From positions 62,001 through 126,000 of the forward strand of contig NZ_BNEM01000002.1 in the NCBI RefSeq assembly GCF_018327705.1: a DNA stretch of 64,000 nt, in the 5' to 3' direction. The position numbers and the translations under genes are program-made. Of the stretch, positions 50,483 through 58,704 are shown in pieces. Below the pieces are notes generated by a model that saw nothing but the letters and a program-made list of their open reading frames with translations, did not search any database and was not told the origin of the DNA. How positions within the stretch are numbered: position 1 is the first letter of the stretch; each line of letters begins with the position of its first letter. This DNA comes from Catellatospora sp. TT07R-123. Lineage in GTDB: Bacteria; Actinomycetota; Actinomycetes; Mycobacteriales; Micromonosporaceae.

Positions 50483-51538
50483 ATGCGCACGACCATCGCC
50501 GACATCGCGCGGATGGCCGGGGTGAGCAAGGCGACGGTGTCCCGGGTGCTCAACGCCCGCCCCGATGTCGACCCGGCCACTCAGCAGCGTGTTCAGCAGA
50601 TCATGGCCGACACCGGGTACGTGCCCAGCTCGCACGCCGTCGATCTGGCGCGGGGCCGCACCCGCGCGCTCGGCGTGCTCACCCCGGACCTCCGCACGCC
50701 CTGGCTGGCCGAGCTGCTGCACGGCGCCGCGGAGACGATGCAGACAGTGGGTTACACGCTGTCACTGCATCCGGCCGGTGACGGCACCGGCTGGGACCGG
50801 TTCGCCTCCCGCGCCGCCGCGCAGTCCTTCGACGGCATTCTCGCGGTCTGCCCCGCCGACACCACCGCTGAGCTGGAGCAGCTCAGCGAGCGCGGGGTGC
50901 CGGTGGTCGTCGTGGACGCCGGGAGCGGGTCCGGGCTGCCGTCGGTGGCCACCGACCACGCCGACGGCGGCCGCCGCGCGGCCGAGCACCTGCTGCTGGC
51001 GGGACGGCTGAAGCTGGCCATGATCACAGGGCCTGCCGATCATGAGGCGGTGGCGGAGTGCGCGGCCGGTTTCGGCGACCGGCTGGCCGACACCGGGGCG
51101 GTGCTGCGGGCCAGTTGCGTGACCGAGGCCGACGGCACCGAGCAGGGCGGCTACGACGCCGCGCAGCGGCTGCTGCGGGCAAGGCTGTTCTTCGACGGCC
51201 TGTTCGTGCACGGGGACGCGATGGCGGCCGGAGCGCTGCGGGCCCTGCGGGAGGCGGGCCGGTCGGTGCCGGGCGAGGTCGCGGTGATCGGCTTCGACGA
51301 TCTGCCGCTGGCGGCGTTCACGCATCCGACGCTGACGACGGTGCGGGTGCCGTGGCCGGAGCTGGGCGGTGCGGCGGCGCGGCTGCTGCTCGACCTGATC
51401 GGCGGCGCGGCGGCGCCGCGGCAGCCGGTGCGGCTGGCGACGTCGCTGGTGGTGCGGGGCACGACGCCGCAGGTGGCCCGGATCCCGGGGCAGCGCAGCC
51501 GCCGCGCCACGGGCCGTCCGGCGCTGCCGCGCACGTGA
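50483..51538 (+). CDS. LacI family transcriptional regulator
   Basis: 351 residues. The N-terminal helix-turn-helix and hinge are TTIADIARMAGVSKATVSRVLNARPDVDPATQQRVQQIMADTGYVPSSHA. The periplasmic-binding-like domain follows (ALGVLTPDLRTPWLAELLHGAAE; VIGFDDLPLAAFTHPTLTTVRVPWPELG), which binds a sugar effector. GCGGAGG precedes the ATG at 50483; a longer in-frame reading from 50438 would cover the operator and is rejected. No sugar operon is adjacent; the ABC transporter at 61129 or the glucanase at 52778 are possible targets, which is only inference. Confidence 0.93.
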   Translation: MRTTIADIARMAGVSKATVSRVLNARPDVDPATQQRVQQIMADTGYVPSSHAVDLARGRTRALGVLTPDLRTPWLAELLHGAAETMQTVGYTLSLHPAGDGTGWDRFASRAAAQSFDGILAVCPADTTAELEQLSERGVPVVVVDAGSGSGLPSVATDHADGGRRAAEHLLLAGRLKLAMITGPADHEAVAECAAGFGDRLADTGAVLRASCVTEADGTEQGGYDAAQRLLRARLFFDGLFVHGDAMAAGALRALREAGRSVPGEVAVIGFDDLPLAAFTHPTLTTVRVPWPELGGAAARLLLDLIGGAAAPRQPVRLATSLVVRGTTPQVARIPGQRSRRATGRPALPRT

Positions 51539-51561
51539 GCCCCGGAACCGGTTCCGGGGCT
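51538..51561. terminator. Palindromic terminator after the lacI-type gene
   Basis: A perfect 24-base palindrome (12+12) starts at the last base of the LacI stop codon and is followed by TTCTA. The convergent ATP-grasp gene ends at 51587, so it may serve both strands. Confidence 0.65.
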
Positions 51562-51586
51562 TCTACCAGCGCGTATACGCGACCGG

Positions 51587-52465
51587 TCAGGTCAGATTTG
51601 TCAGGATCGTCGCCGGGTCGGCGCCGCTGGGCAGATCGCTGACCTGGCCGTCGCCGACCTCCACCACCCGCCACACGCCGTCGTCACGCAGCGCGACATC
51701 GGTGGTGACGAACGGGCGGCCGAACGAGGCCACCAGCGGCGCGATCGCGCCCAGGTCCGGGTCGGCGGCCAGCTCCGGCGTGTCCGGGTGGGCGCTGACC
51801 AGGACAGCCCGGCCGCCGACCCACCACACGCGGGCCTCGACGGCGCGGTCGCCGACCCGCTGGAACGGCTCGAAGCGCCGCACCACCACGCCTCCGGCGA
51901 GGAAGTCGTCCTGAAGCTCGACCATCCGCGCCACGACCCGGTGCGCATGCGCGGTATCGGCCAGGTCGGGGATGAAGCACGCCTCATCCCACTCGTGCTT
52001 GCGGGACTTGACGTAGTCCTTGACCACCGCCGCTCCCCCGCCCAGCGGGGCGACCAGCGTCGCGACCTCCTCCTGCGACGGCGGCCGGCCCGGCGTCCAC
52101 GGCAGCCAGACGCTGTCCGGCGTCACCGCGGCGAAGTGGGCGTACCAGCCGGGCAGCTCGTGCGCGGCCCGGTAGTCCTGCGGCGGCACCCGCAGCGCCG
52201 CGCCGCGCTCGGCCAGCGCGGCCGCCAGGTCGGTGTAGCGGTCGGCGGGGATCATCCAGCCGCGGTACCAGCACGCCCCGGCATCGGACGGCACCCGCCG
52301 CGCCGCGCCCGCCGCGTCCCCGGCCAGCAGCGCGTCGTGGTCGACCAGCGCCACCGTGCGGCCCAGCTCACGCGCGGCGGCGACCTCCCGGGCGAAGTGC
52401 GGGTCGGCGCGGCGCTCGTGCAGCGGATCGGCGGGCAGCAGCAATGTGGACGACGTCACCGCCAC
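51587..52465 (-). CDS. ATP-grasp domain protein
   Basis: 292 residues. The N-terminal part has a short Rossmann-like region (AREVAAARELGRTVALVDHDALL) and a SDAGACWYRGWMIP segment. The middle and C-terminal parts show ATP-grasp features: GGGAAVVKDYVKSRKHEWDEACF with the ATP-binding Lys, VVVRRFEPFQRVG, RVWWVGGRAVLVSAHPD and VWRVVEVGDGQVSDLPSG as the metal-binding acidic strand. Related proteins include ligases for peptides or modified amino acids, but many are uncharacterised. Substrate unknown. Confidence 0.72.
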   Translation of the reverse strand: MAVTSSTLLLPADPLHERRADPHFAREVAAARELGRTVALVDHDALLAGDAAGAARRVPSDAGACWYRGWMIPADRYTDLAAALAERGAALRVPPQDYRAAHELPGWYAHFAAVTPDSVWLPWTPGRPPSQEEVATLVAPLGGGAAVVKDYVKSRKHEWDEACFIPDLADTAHAHRVVARMVELQDDFLAGGVVVRRFEPFQRVGDRAVEARVWWVGGRAVLVSAHPDTPELAADPDLGAIAPLVASFGRPFVTTDVALRDDGVWRVVEVGDGQVSDLPSGADPATILTNLT

Positions 52466-52499
52466 ATCCTAGGCACAGCCCGGAAGTCGCGATCTTTCG

Positions 52500-52565
52500 C
52501 GTAACAACGCAAGCCCATGCATGAATTCGGTACGGATATTGCGCCCGTGTGTCTTGCGCGTTACG
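52500..52565. repeat. Spaced inverted repeat in the gap before the glucanase gene
   Basis: In the 312-base gap between 52465 and 52778, CGTAACAACGCAAG (52500-52513) and CTTGCGCGTTACG (52553-52565) are near-perfect inverted arms about 40 bases apart. They could be a pair of operator half-sites for the divergent genes. Nothing else in the gap is supportable; the region 52566-52770 shows no motif apart from the GAGAGCGAG ribosome-binding site near 52764. Confidence 0.4.
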
Positions 52566-52777
52566 GTCCATCCAGCACCGTCCCAACCGCTCCGGTGCGG
52601 CAGAACCCAGACCTCCATCGTCCGGGCCGTACCTAGTCCTCCCAGGTCGGCGCGGCGGTGTGGTCGTCATCGCGCCGAGCCGACCGCCCGTCGGCGGATG
52701 CCGCGCCCCGCTTGCCGGGACGTTGCACCCGCGTCCCCCGACGGCGGCCTCTCGGCGCCCGTCGAGAGCGAGCTGTG

Positions 52778-55700
52778 ATGTCCAGACTCCCCTCGGGGCC
52801 CGGCCGGGCGATCCGCGCCGCAGCCCTCCTGTCCACCGGGCTGCTCGTCGCGGCCGGTCTCGTGGCCCTGTCGGCGCAGCCCGCGCTGGCGGCCGCGACC
52901 GGCGGCGTGGGCGCGACCCTGCCCTACGTCCAGGTGCAGGCCGAGAACTCCACCACCAACGGCTCGGTCATCGGGCCGACCGCCGCCTACAACACGCTCG
53001 CCGCCGAGGCGTCCTACCGCAAGGCGGTGACGCTGTCCGGCTCGGGCAAGTATGTCGAGTTCACCACCCCGGTGGCCACGAACTCGTTCGTGTTCCGGTA
53101 CAGCATCCCGGACTCGGGCAGCGGCTCGGTGTACACGGCGCCGCTGTCGCTGTACATCAACGGGACCCGGCAGACGAACTTCACCCTGACCAACGCCTAC
53201 AGCTGGTACTACGGCGGCTACCCGTTCACCAACTCCCCGGGCAGCAACCCGCACCACTTCTACGACGACGCCAACCGGCTGTTCGGCACGACGTACCCGC
53301 AGGGGACGAAGTTCAAGCTGCAGGTCGACTCGGACTCGACGGCCTCGTCGTACACGATCGACTTCGCCGACTTCGAGAACGTGGCCGGGCCGCTGTCCCA
53401 GCCCGCCGGGTCGGTCTCGATCACCAGCAAGGGCGCCGACGCGACCGGTGTCGCCGACTCCACCTCGGCGATGAACTCCGCGATCGCCTCGGCGGGCGCG
53501 GGCGGCACGGTGTGGATCCCGCAGGGCACCTTCAAGATCCTCGGGCACATCGCGGTCAACAACATCACCATCAAGGGTGCGGGCATGTGGCACTCGCGCA
53601 CCACCGGTGACCGGATCGGCTTCTACGGCAACTACCCGCCGACGCCGAGCAGCAACGTGCACCTGGCCGACTTCGCGATCTTCGGCAACGTGCAGGAGCG
53701 CAACGACGGCGACCAGGTCAACGGTATCGGCGGCGCGATGAGCAACTCCACCGTGGACCGGGTGTGGATCGAGCACACCAAGGTCGGCGCGTGGATGGAC
53801 GGCCCGTTCGACAACCTGGTGTTCAGCGGCATGCGGCTGCGCAACTACACCGCCGACGGCATCAACTTCCACAACGGCGTCACCAACTCCAGGGTCACCA
53901 ACAGCGACGTGCGCAACGCCGGTGACGACGCCCTGGCCATGTGGGCCGAGAGCAACGCCGACGCGAACAACAGCTTCGACCACAACACGGTGCAGTACCC
54001 GATCCTGGCCAACGGCATCGCGATCTACGGCGGCCACGACAACTTCGTGACCGACAACCGGGTCATCGACTCCGGCCTGACCCAGGGCGGCGGCATCCAC
54101 GTCGCGCAGCGGTTCGCCTCGACCACGCTGGGCCGCACCGACGTGCTGCGCAACACCATCATCCGCTCGGGGGCGCTCGACCCGAACTGGAACTTCGGCG
54201 TGGGCGCCCTGTGGTTCGACGCCCGCGACGGCGGGATGACCGGCCTGACCAACGTCGACAACATCCTGATCCAGCAGAGCCCGTACGAGGCGATCCAGTT
54301 CGTCTCGGGCTCGAACATCACCAACGTTAAGATCAACAACGCGACGATCCAGAACACCGGCACCTGGGTGGTCCAGGAGCAGGTCGGCGGCTCGGCGACG
54401 ATCACCAACAGCACCGCCACCGGCACCGGCGCCCCCAACGCCGTCTACAACTGCGGCGTCGGGTTCACCCTCACCGACGGCGGCGGCAACTCCGGCATCT
54501 TCGGATCCACCGGCTGCACCAACATCACCAACCCGGCGTTCCCGCCCTACCTGCCCGACAACGGGTCGGCGATCTCGGTGAGCCCGAGCGCCCTGGGCTT
54601 CGGCTCGGTCGCCACCGGCACCACCACCGCCGCACAGGCCGTGACCGTCACCAACACCGGCACCGCCGCGGCGGCCGTCGGCTCGATCGCCGTCTCGGGT
54701 GACTTCGGCCAGAGCAACAACTGCGGCAGCAGCATCGCCGCGGGCGCGTCCTGCACGGTCAACGTCACGTTCACGCCGGCCGCCGCGGGCAACCGCACCG
54801 GCAACCTCACCGTGGTCGCCGCGGGCGTCACCAGCACCGTGCCGCTGTCGGGCACCGGTGTCGCGCCCGGTCCGATCCTGAACGCCAACCCGACCGCGCT
54901 GAGCTTCCCGGCCACCACCGTCGGCAGCCAGTCGGCGACCCAGACGGTCACCGTCAGCAACACCGGCACCACCTCCGCGACCGTCTCGGCGGTGAGCGCC
55001 ACCGGCGACTTCAGCCAGACCAACACCTGCGGCAGCATCGCGGTCGGCGCCAGCTGCACCGTCACGGTCCGGTTCGCCCCGACCGCGTCGGGCGCCCGCA
55101 CCGGCACGCTGACCGTCACCAGCAACGCCAACAACAGCCCCACCACCGTCAGCCTGTCCGGCAGCGGCGTGGGCACCAACACCAACATCGCGCTGGGCCG
55201 CCCGGCCACCGCCAGCAGCCAGGTCAACGGGACGCAGACCCCGAACCTGGTCACCGACGGCAACGCCGACACGTACTGGGAGAGCGTCAACAACGCGTTC
55301 CCGCAGTGGGTGCAGACCGACCTCGGCGCCGCCACCAGCATCAACAAGGTGACCCTCAAGCTGCCGCCGGCCACGGCGTGGGCGACCCGCACGCAGACGC
55401 TGTCGGTGCAGACCAGCACCAACGGCAGCTCGTTCACCACGGTCGCGTCGGGGACGTACACGTTCAACCCGGCCAGCGGCAACACCGCGTCGATCACCTT
55501 CACGGCGACCAGCGCGCAGTACGTCCGGATCAACATCACCGCCAACTCGGGCTGGCCCGCCGGGCAGCTGTCGGAGCTGGAGGTCTACCCCAGCGGCGGC
55601 AACCCGCCGACCTCGGCGACGCTGAGCACCAACCCGTCCTCGCTCACCTTCGCCAGCCAGGCGCTGAACACCACCAGCGCCGCCCAGGCCGTGACGGTGA

Positions 55701-56341
55701 CCAACACCGGCAACGCCGCCGCGGCCATCTCGGCCGTGTCGGTCAGCGGCGACTACCTGCAGACCAACACCTGCGGCAGCTCGCTGGCCGCCGGGGCGTC
55801 CTGCACCGTGAACGTCAGCTTCCGGCCGACCGCCTCGGGCACCCGCACCGGCACCCTCACCGTCACCAGCAACGCGACCAACAGCCCGACCACGGTCGCG
55901 CTGACGGGCACCGGGGCCGGGGCGGTCGCCACCAACCTGGCGGCGGGCAAGCCGACCAGCGAGTCCAGCCACACCCAGGTGTACGGCTCCGGCAACGTCA
56001 CCGACGCCGACCAGAACACCTACTGGGAGAGCAACAACAACGCGTTCCCGCAGTGGGTGCAGATCGACCTCGGCTCGGCGCAGTCGGCGAGCAAGGTCGT
56101 GCTCCAGCTGCCCGCCTCGTGGGGTTCGCGCAGCCAGACGCTGTCCATCCTGGGCAGCACCGACGGCACCAACTTCAGCACCCTGAAGGCGTCGGCGGCG
56201 TACACGTTCGACCCGGCCGGCGGCAACACCGTGACCATCACGTTCACCGCCACCACCCAGCGCTACTTCCGGGTGAACATCACGGCCAACACCGGCTGGC
56301 CCGCGGGCCAGCTCTCCAGCGTCCAGGTCTGGAACTTCTGA
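52778..56341 (+). CDS. Secreted alpha-1,3-glucanase-like (GH87) protein with three SPD-2-type and two discoidin domains
   Basis: 1187 residues. Signal peptide 1-38 (AALLSTGLLVAAGLVALSAQPALA). Residues 40-205 form a CBM6/35-like module (YVQVQAENSTTNGSVIG). A right-handed beta-helix (about 210-590) carries GH87 features: VDRVWIEHTKVGAWMDG, the catalytic-type Asp in TADGINF and the Asp pair in NAGDDALAMW. Three repeats with CTVNVTF/CTVTVRF/CTVNVSF strands (choice-of-anchor-D/SPD-2-like) and two F5/8 discoidin domains (NTYWESNNNAFPQWVQIDLG type) alternate to the C-terminus. It probably binds and hydrolyses alpha-1,3-glucan of fungal walls or biofilms. A strong terminator follows. Confidence 0.85.
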   Translation: MSRLPSGPGRAIRAAALLSTGLLVAAGLVALSAQPALAAATGGVGATLPYVQVQAENSTTNGSVIGPTAAYNTLAAEASYRKAVTLSGSGKYVEFTTPVATNSFVFRYSIPDSGSGSVYTAPLSLYINGTRQTNFTLTNAYSWYYGGYPFTNSPGSNPHHFYDDANRLFGTTYPQGTKFKLQVDSDSTASSYTIDFADFENVAGPLSQPAGSVSITSKGADATGVADSTSAMNSAIASAGAGGTVWIPQGTFKILGHIAVNNITIKGAGMWHSRTTGDRIGFYGNYPPTPSSNVHLADFAIFGNVQERNDGDQVNGIGGAMSNSTVDRVWIEHTKVGAWMDGPFDNLVFSGMRLRNYTADGINFHNGVTNSRVTNSDVRNAGDDALAMWAESNADANNSFDHNTVQYPILANGIAIYGGHDNFVTDNRVIDSGLTQGGGIHVAQRFASTTLGRTDVLRNTIIRSGALDPNWNFGVGALWFDARDGGMTGLTNVDNILIQQSPYEAIQFVSGSNITNVKINNATIQNTGTWVVQEQVGGSATITNSTATGTGAPNAVYNCGVGFTLTDGGGNSGIFGSTGCTNITNPAFPPYLPDNGSAISVSPSALGFGSVATGTTTAAQAVTVTNTGTAAAAVGSIAVSGDFGQSNNCGSSIAAGASCTVNVTFTPAAAGNRTGNLTVVAAGVTSTVPLSGTGVAPGPILNANPTALSFPATTVGSQSATQTVTVSNTGTTSATVSAVSATGDFSQTNTCGSIAVGASCTVTVRFAPTASGARTGTLTVTSNANNSPTTVSLSGSGVGTNTNIALGRPATASSQVNGTQTPNLVTDGNADTYWESVNNAFPQWVQTDLGAATSINKVTLKLPPATAWATRTQTLSVQTSTNGSSFTTVASGTYTFNPASGNTASITFTATSAQYVRINITANSGWPAGQLSELEVYPSGGNPPTSATLSTNPSSLTFASQALNTTSAAQAVTVTNTGNAAAAISAVSVSGDYLQTNTCGSSLAAGASCTVNVSFRPTASGTRTGTLTVTSNATNSPTTVALTGTGAGAVATNLAAGKPTSESSHTQVYGSGNVTDADQNTYWESNNNAFPQWVQIDLGSAQSASKVVLQLPASWGSRSQTLSILGSTDGTNFSTLKASAAYTFDPAGGNTVTITFTATTQRYFRVNITANTGWPAGQLSSVQVWNF

Positions 56342-56355
56342 CCCGGAACTGACAC

Positions 56356-56389
56356 GCGGGGCCGCCGGGATCACTCCCGGCGGCCCCGC
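56356..56389. terminator. Bidirectional hairpin terminator after the glucanase gene
   Basis: A perfect 15-bp stem (56356-56370 with 56375-56389) and a 4-base TCAC loop lie 15 bases after the glucanase stop and 33 bases before the stop of the convergent peptidase gene. Confidence 0.85.
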
Positions 56390-56421
56390 CTCACATCCGC
56401 CGCAGAAAGGGGCCGCGCGCC

Positions 56422-57828
56422 TCAGGACGCGACGCGGTGCATCCAGGACTCGACGTCGTCGGCCGTACGCGGCAGCCCGTCGGACAGCATCCGGTAGCCG
56501 GTATCGGTGATGAGCAGGTCCTCCTCGATCCGGAAGCCGTATCCGCGCAGCTCCGCCGGGATCAGCGCGTCGTCAGGCTGGAAGTAGATCCCCGGCTCGA
56601 CGGTCAGCACGTGCCCCGGCGCCAGCCGCCCGTCCAGGTAGTTGTCGGCGCGGGCCGCGGCGCAGTCGTGCACGTCCAGCCCGAGCATGTGGCCGGACCC
56701 GCACAGCGTCCACCGGCGGTAGAGCCCGCTGTCCTCCTCCAGCGCCTGCTCCGCCGAGCACGGCAGGATGCCCAGGTCGGCCAGGCCGTACGCGAACACC
56801 CGCATCGCGGCGCGGTGGAAGTCGCGGTACGCCGCGCCCGGCACCAGCGCGGCCAGGGCGGCGTCGTTGGCGGCGCGGCACAGCTCGTACAGGTCGCGCT
56901 GCAGCGGGGTGAACCGGCCGGAGACCGGCAGCACCCGGGTGATGTCGGCGGTGTACAGGTCGCGGGTCTCCACCCCCGCGTCGAGCAGCAGCAGCTCGCC
57001 GTCGCGGACGGGGCCGTCGTTGTCGATCCAGTGCAGCGTGGCGGCGTGGGCGCCCGCGGCGACGATCGAGTGGTAGCCGACGTCGTTGCCCTCCAGCCGG
57101 GCGCGCTGCCAGAAGACGCCTTCGAGCAGGCGCTCGGAGGCGGCCTTGGCCTGTGGCAGGGCCCGCACCACGTCCTCGAAGCCGCGGGTGGTGATCGCCA
57201 CCGCCTGCTCCAGCTGCCCGATCTCCCAGGCGTCCTTGACCAGCCGCAGCTCGGCCAGCACCGCCCTGAGCTCGGCGTCGGCGGTGGCCGGGGCCACCAG
57301 GGCGTCGACGTCGGCGTCGAGACCGCGCAGGACCAGGGTCGGGGTGTCGGGCTTGAGCGCGGCGGCCAGCTCGGCCAGGTGCCGGGTGGGTAGGCCGAGG
57401 CGGCGGGTGCTCTCCCCCAGCGTGGCGCGGCGACCGGCCCACAGCTCGCCGTAGCGGCGGTCGCGGAAAAACTCGCCGTTGTCGCGGGCCGAGCGCGGCC
57501 GCAGGTAGAGGGTGCTGTCGCCGTCGGGTTCGAGCACGAACACGCCGTCGCTGGACTGGTCGCCGGTCAGCCACACGTAGGCCGAGTGCGGCCGGAAGCG
57601 GTAGTCCTGGTCGTTGGAGCGGGACTTGAAACCGCCCGCCGGGACGACGACGCGGTGCCCGGGGAACGCCTGGTGCAGCCGTCGGCGGCGGGCCGGGGTC
57701 CAGGCGGCGACCTCGGCCGCGGCCAGGTCGTGGTGCTCGGAGTCGAGCCACCCGGTGCGCATGAACTCTTCCAGGGCCGCCGACACGGGCAGGTCGTGAC
57801 TGCCGGTGTGGAACTTCTGCTCAGCCAT
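56422..57828 (-). CDS. pepP: Xaa-Pro aminopeptidase P
   Basis: 468 residues. N-terminal AMP_N domain (RRRLHQAFPGHRVVVPAGGFKSRSNDQDYRFRPHSAYVWLTG) and C-terminal pita-bread M24 domain. The five metal ligands are visible in LLLLDAGVETRDLYTADITRVLPVSG (two Asp), GSGHMLGLDVHD (His), VLTVEPGIYF (Glu) and GFRIEEDLLITD (Glu). It removes N-terminal residues preceding proline in the cytoplasm. ATG 57828 follows GAGGGAGCGGGT; an ATG at 57861 in frame is less likely. Confidence 0.95.
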   Translation of the reverse strand: MAEQKFHTGSHDLPVSAALEEFMRTGWLDSEHHDLAAAEVAAWTPARRRRLHQAFPGHRVVVPAGGFKSRSNDQDYRFRPHSAYVWLTGDQSSDGVFVLEPDGDSTLYLRPRSARDNGEFFRDRRYGELWAGRRATLGESTRRLGLPTRHLAELAAALKPDTPTLVLRGLDADVDALVAPATADAELRAVLAELRLVKDAWEIGQLEQAVAITTRGFEDVVRALPQAKAASERLLEGVFWQRARLEGNDVGYHSIVAAGAHAATLHWIDNDGPVRDGELLLLDAGVETRDLYTADITRVLPVSGRFTPLQRDLYELCRAANDAALAALVPGAAYRDFHRAAMRVFAYGLADLGILPCSAEQALEEDSGLYRRWTLCGSGHMLGLDVHDCAAARADNYLDGRLAPGHVLTVEPGIYFQPDDALIPAELRGYGFRIEEDLLITDTGYRMLSDGLPRTADDVESWMHRVAS

Positions 57829-58039
57829 ACCCGCTCCCTCGCCGTCGAGACGAGCAGACACTACCGGATCGCCATACGGTCCTTACACCCCAGGTGTGTC
57901 CGGCCGCACTGCCCCTACGGCGTCCCAGGAAAGGAGGTGGCCCGACCAGGGGCGGCTTGCGCGGTCGGCGAGCACCTCAATAGACTCATGTGGATCGATC
58001 GATCAATGATCTCTCCCCGCCACCCTTCGAGGAGCACCC

Positions 58040-58285
58040 ATGCGCCGTATGGCCCGCCGTGCCGCCCTGCTGACCGCAGCCGCCTGCGCCCTGGTCACCG
58101 TCACCACCGCCGTCCCGGCCGCCGCCATCCCGCCGGCCGGCCCGAACCAGAGCGTCACGTTCACCTACTTCTCCAGCGCCGCCAAGACGACCGTGGTCGG
58201 CGGATGGTCGTACGGCTACTGCGGCGAGCCGTTCCAGTGGGGCAAGAAGACCTCGTACACGACGATGGTCATCGTCAACTGCTGA
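58040..58285 (+). CDS. Small secreted protein (DUF6289-like)
   Basis: 81 residues. A signal peptide (RRAALLTAAACALVTVTTAVPAAA) releases a mature domain of about 52 residues: TFTYFSSAAKTTVVGGWSYGYCGEPFQWGKKTSYTTMVIVNC, with two cysteines likely forming a disulfide. The YFSxAAKTTVVGG...C pattern resembles actinobacterial DUF6289 proteins of unknown function. GAGGAGC precedes the ATG. The 211-base gap before it contains a GATCGATCGATCA run near 57993 but no clear promoter. Confidence 0.7.
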   Translation: MRRMARRAALLTAAACALVTVTTAVPAAAIPPAGPNQSVTFTYFSSAAKTTVVGGWSYGYCGEPFQWGKKTSYTTMVIVNC

Positions 58286-58377
58286 GACCCGACCCCGGTC
58301 CGCCGCGCCTCACCGACCGTGGCGGACCGGGCACCGTGCGGCGTTCCGGATCGGACAGCCGTAATACACTGCGCCGC

Positions 58378-58704
58378 ATGGACTCCACGCCCGGCGGCAC
58401 GCTCTCGGTCATCACCGTCGAAGGTTCCCCCGTGGACGGCGAGAAGGGCGTCTTCTCGGCCGCGCGCAAGGCCGCCGCCCACGTCGGCGTGCTCGACGCC
58501 GGGGTGCTGGCCGGGAACCTGTCCGCGGTCTGCGACCAGCTCGGCCAGGTCGTCGCGGCCGCCGAGACCGCCCGCGGCGGCTACGAGCTGGAGTCGTTCG
58601 AGGTGTCGCTGGACGTGTCGGCGACCGGCGAGGTCCGGATGATCGGGTCGGTGTCCAGCGAGGTCCGGGGCGGCATCAAGCTGACCTTCCGGCGCCGCGC
58701 GTGA
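58378..58704 (+). CDS. Pepco-like effector-associated small protein
   Basis: 108 residues. After an N-terminal strand (GTLSVITVEGSPVDGE) a helical middle (SAARKAAAHVGVLDAGVLAGNLSAVCDQLGQVVAAAETA) leads to a beta-rich end YELESFEVSLDVSATGEVRMIGSVSSEVRGGIKLTFRRRA. This end matches the pattern of Pepco/Trypco-type domains that accompany trypsin- or caspase-like peptidases in bacterial conflict systems. Its TGA overlaps the GTG start of the caspase-Hsp70 gene (GTGA), so the two are made together. The domain name is from memory of the pattern; role (sensor, adaptor or inhibitor) is unknown. Confidence 0.65.
   Translation: MDSTPGGTLSVITVEGSPVDGEKGVFSAARKAAAHVGVLDAGVLAGNLSAVCDQLGQVVAAAETARGGYELESFEVSLDVSATGEVRMIGSVSSEVRGGIKLTFRRRA

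Noticed and set aside
52667-56374. A 1235-codon minus-strand open frame opposite the glucanase gene
   Set aside because: The translation is Gly/Val/Arg/Asp-rich and repetitive because the plus-strand gene is repetitive; no start context or known domain.
57931-58000. A perfect AAGGAGGTGG ribosome-binding-like sequence
   Set aside because: The GTG lies inside the motif, too close to be used, and the frame that follows has no protein-like composition before it merges with overlapping genes.
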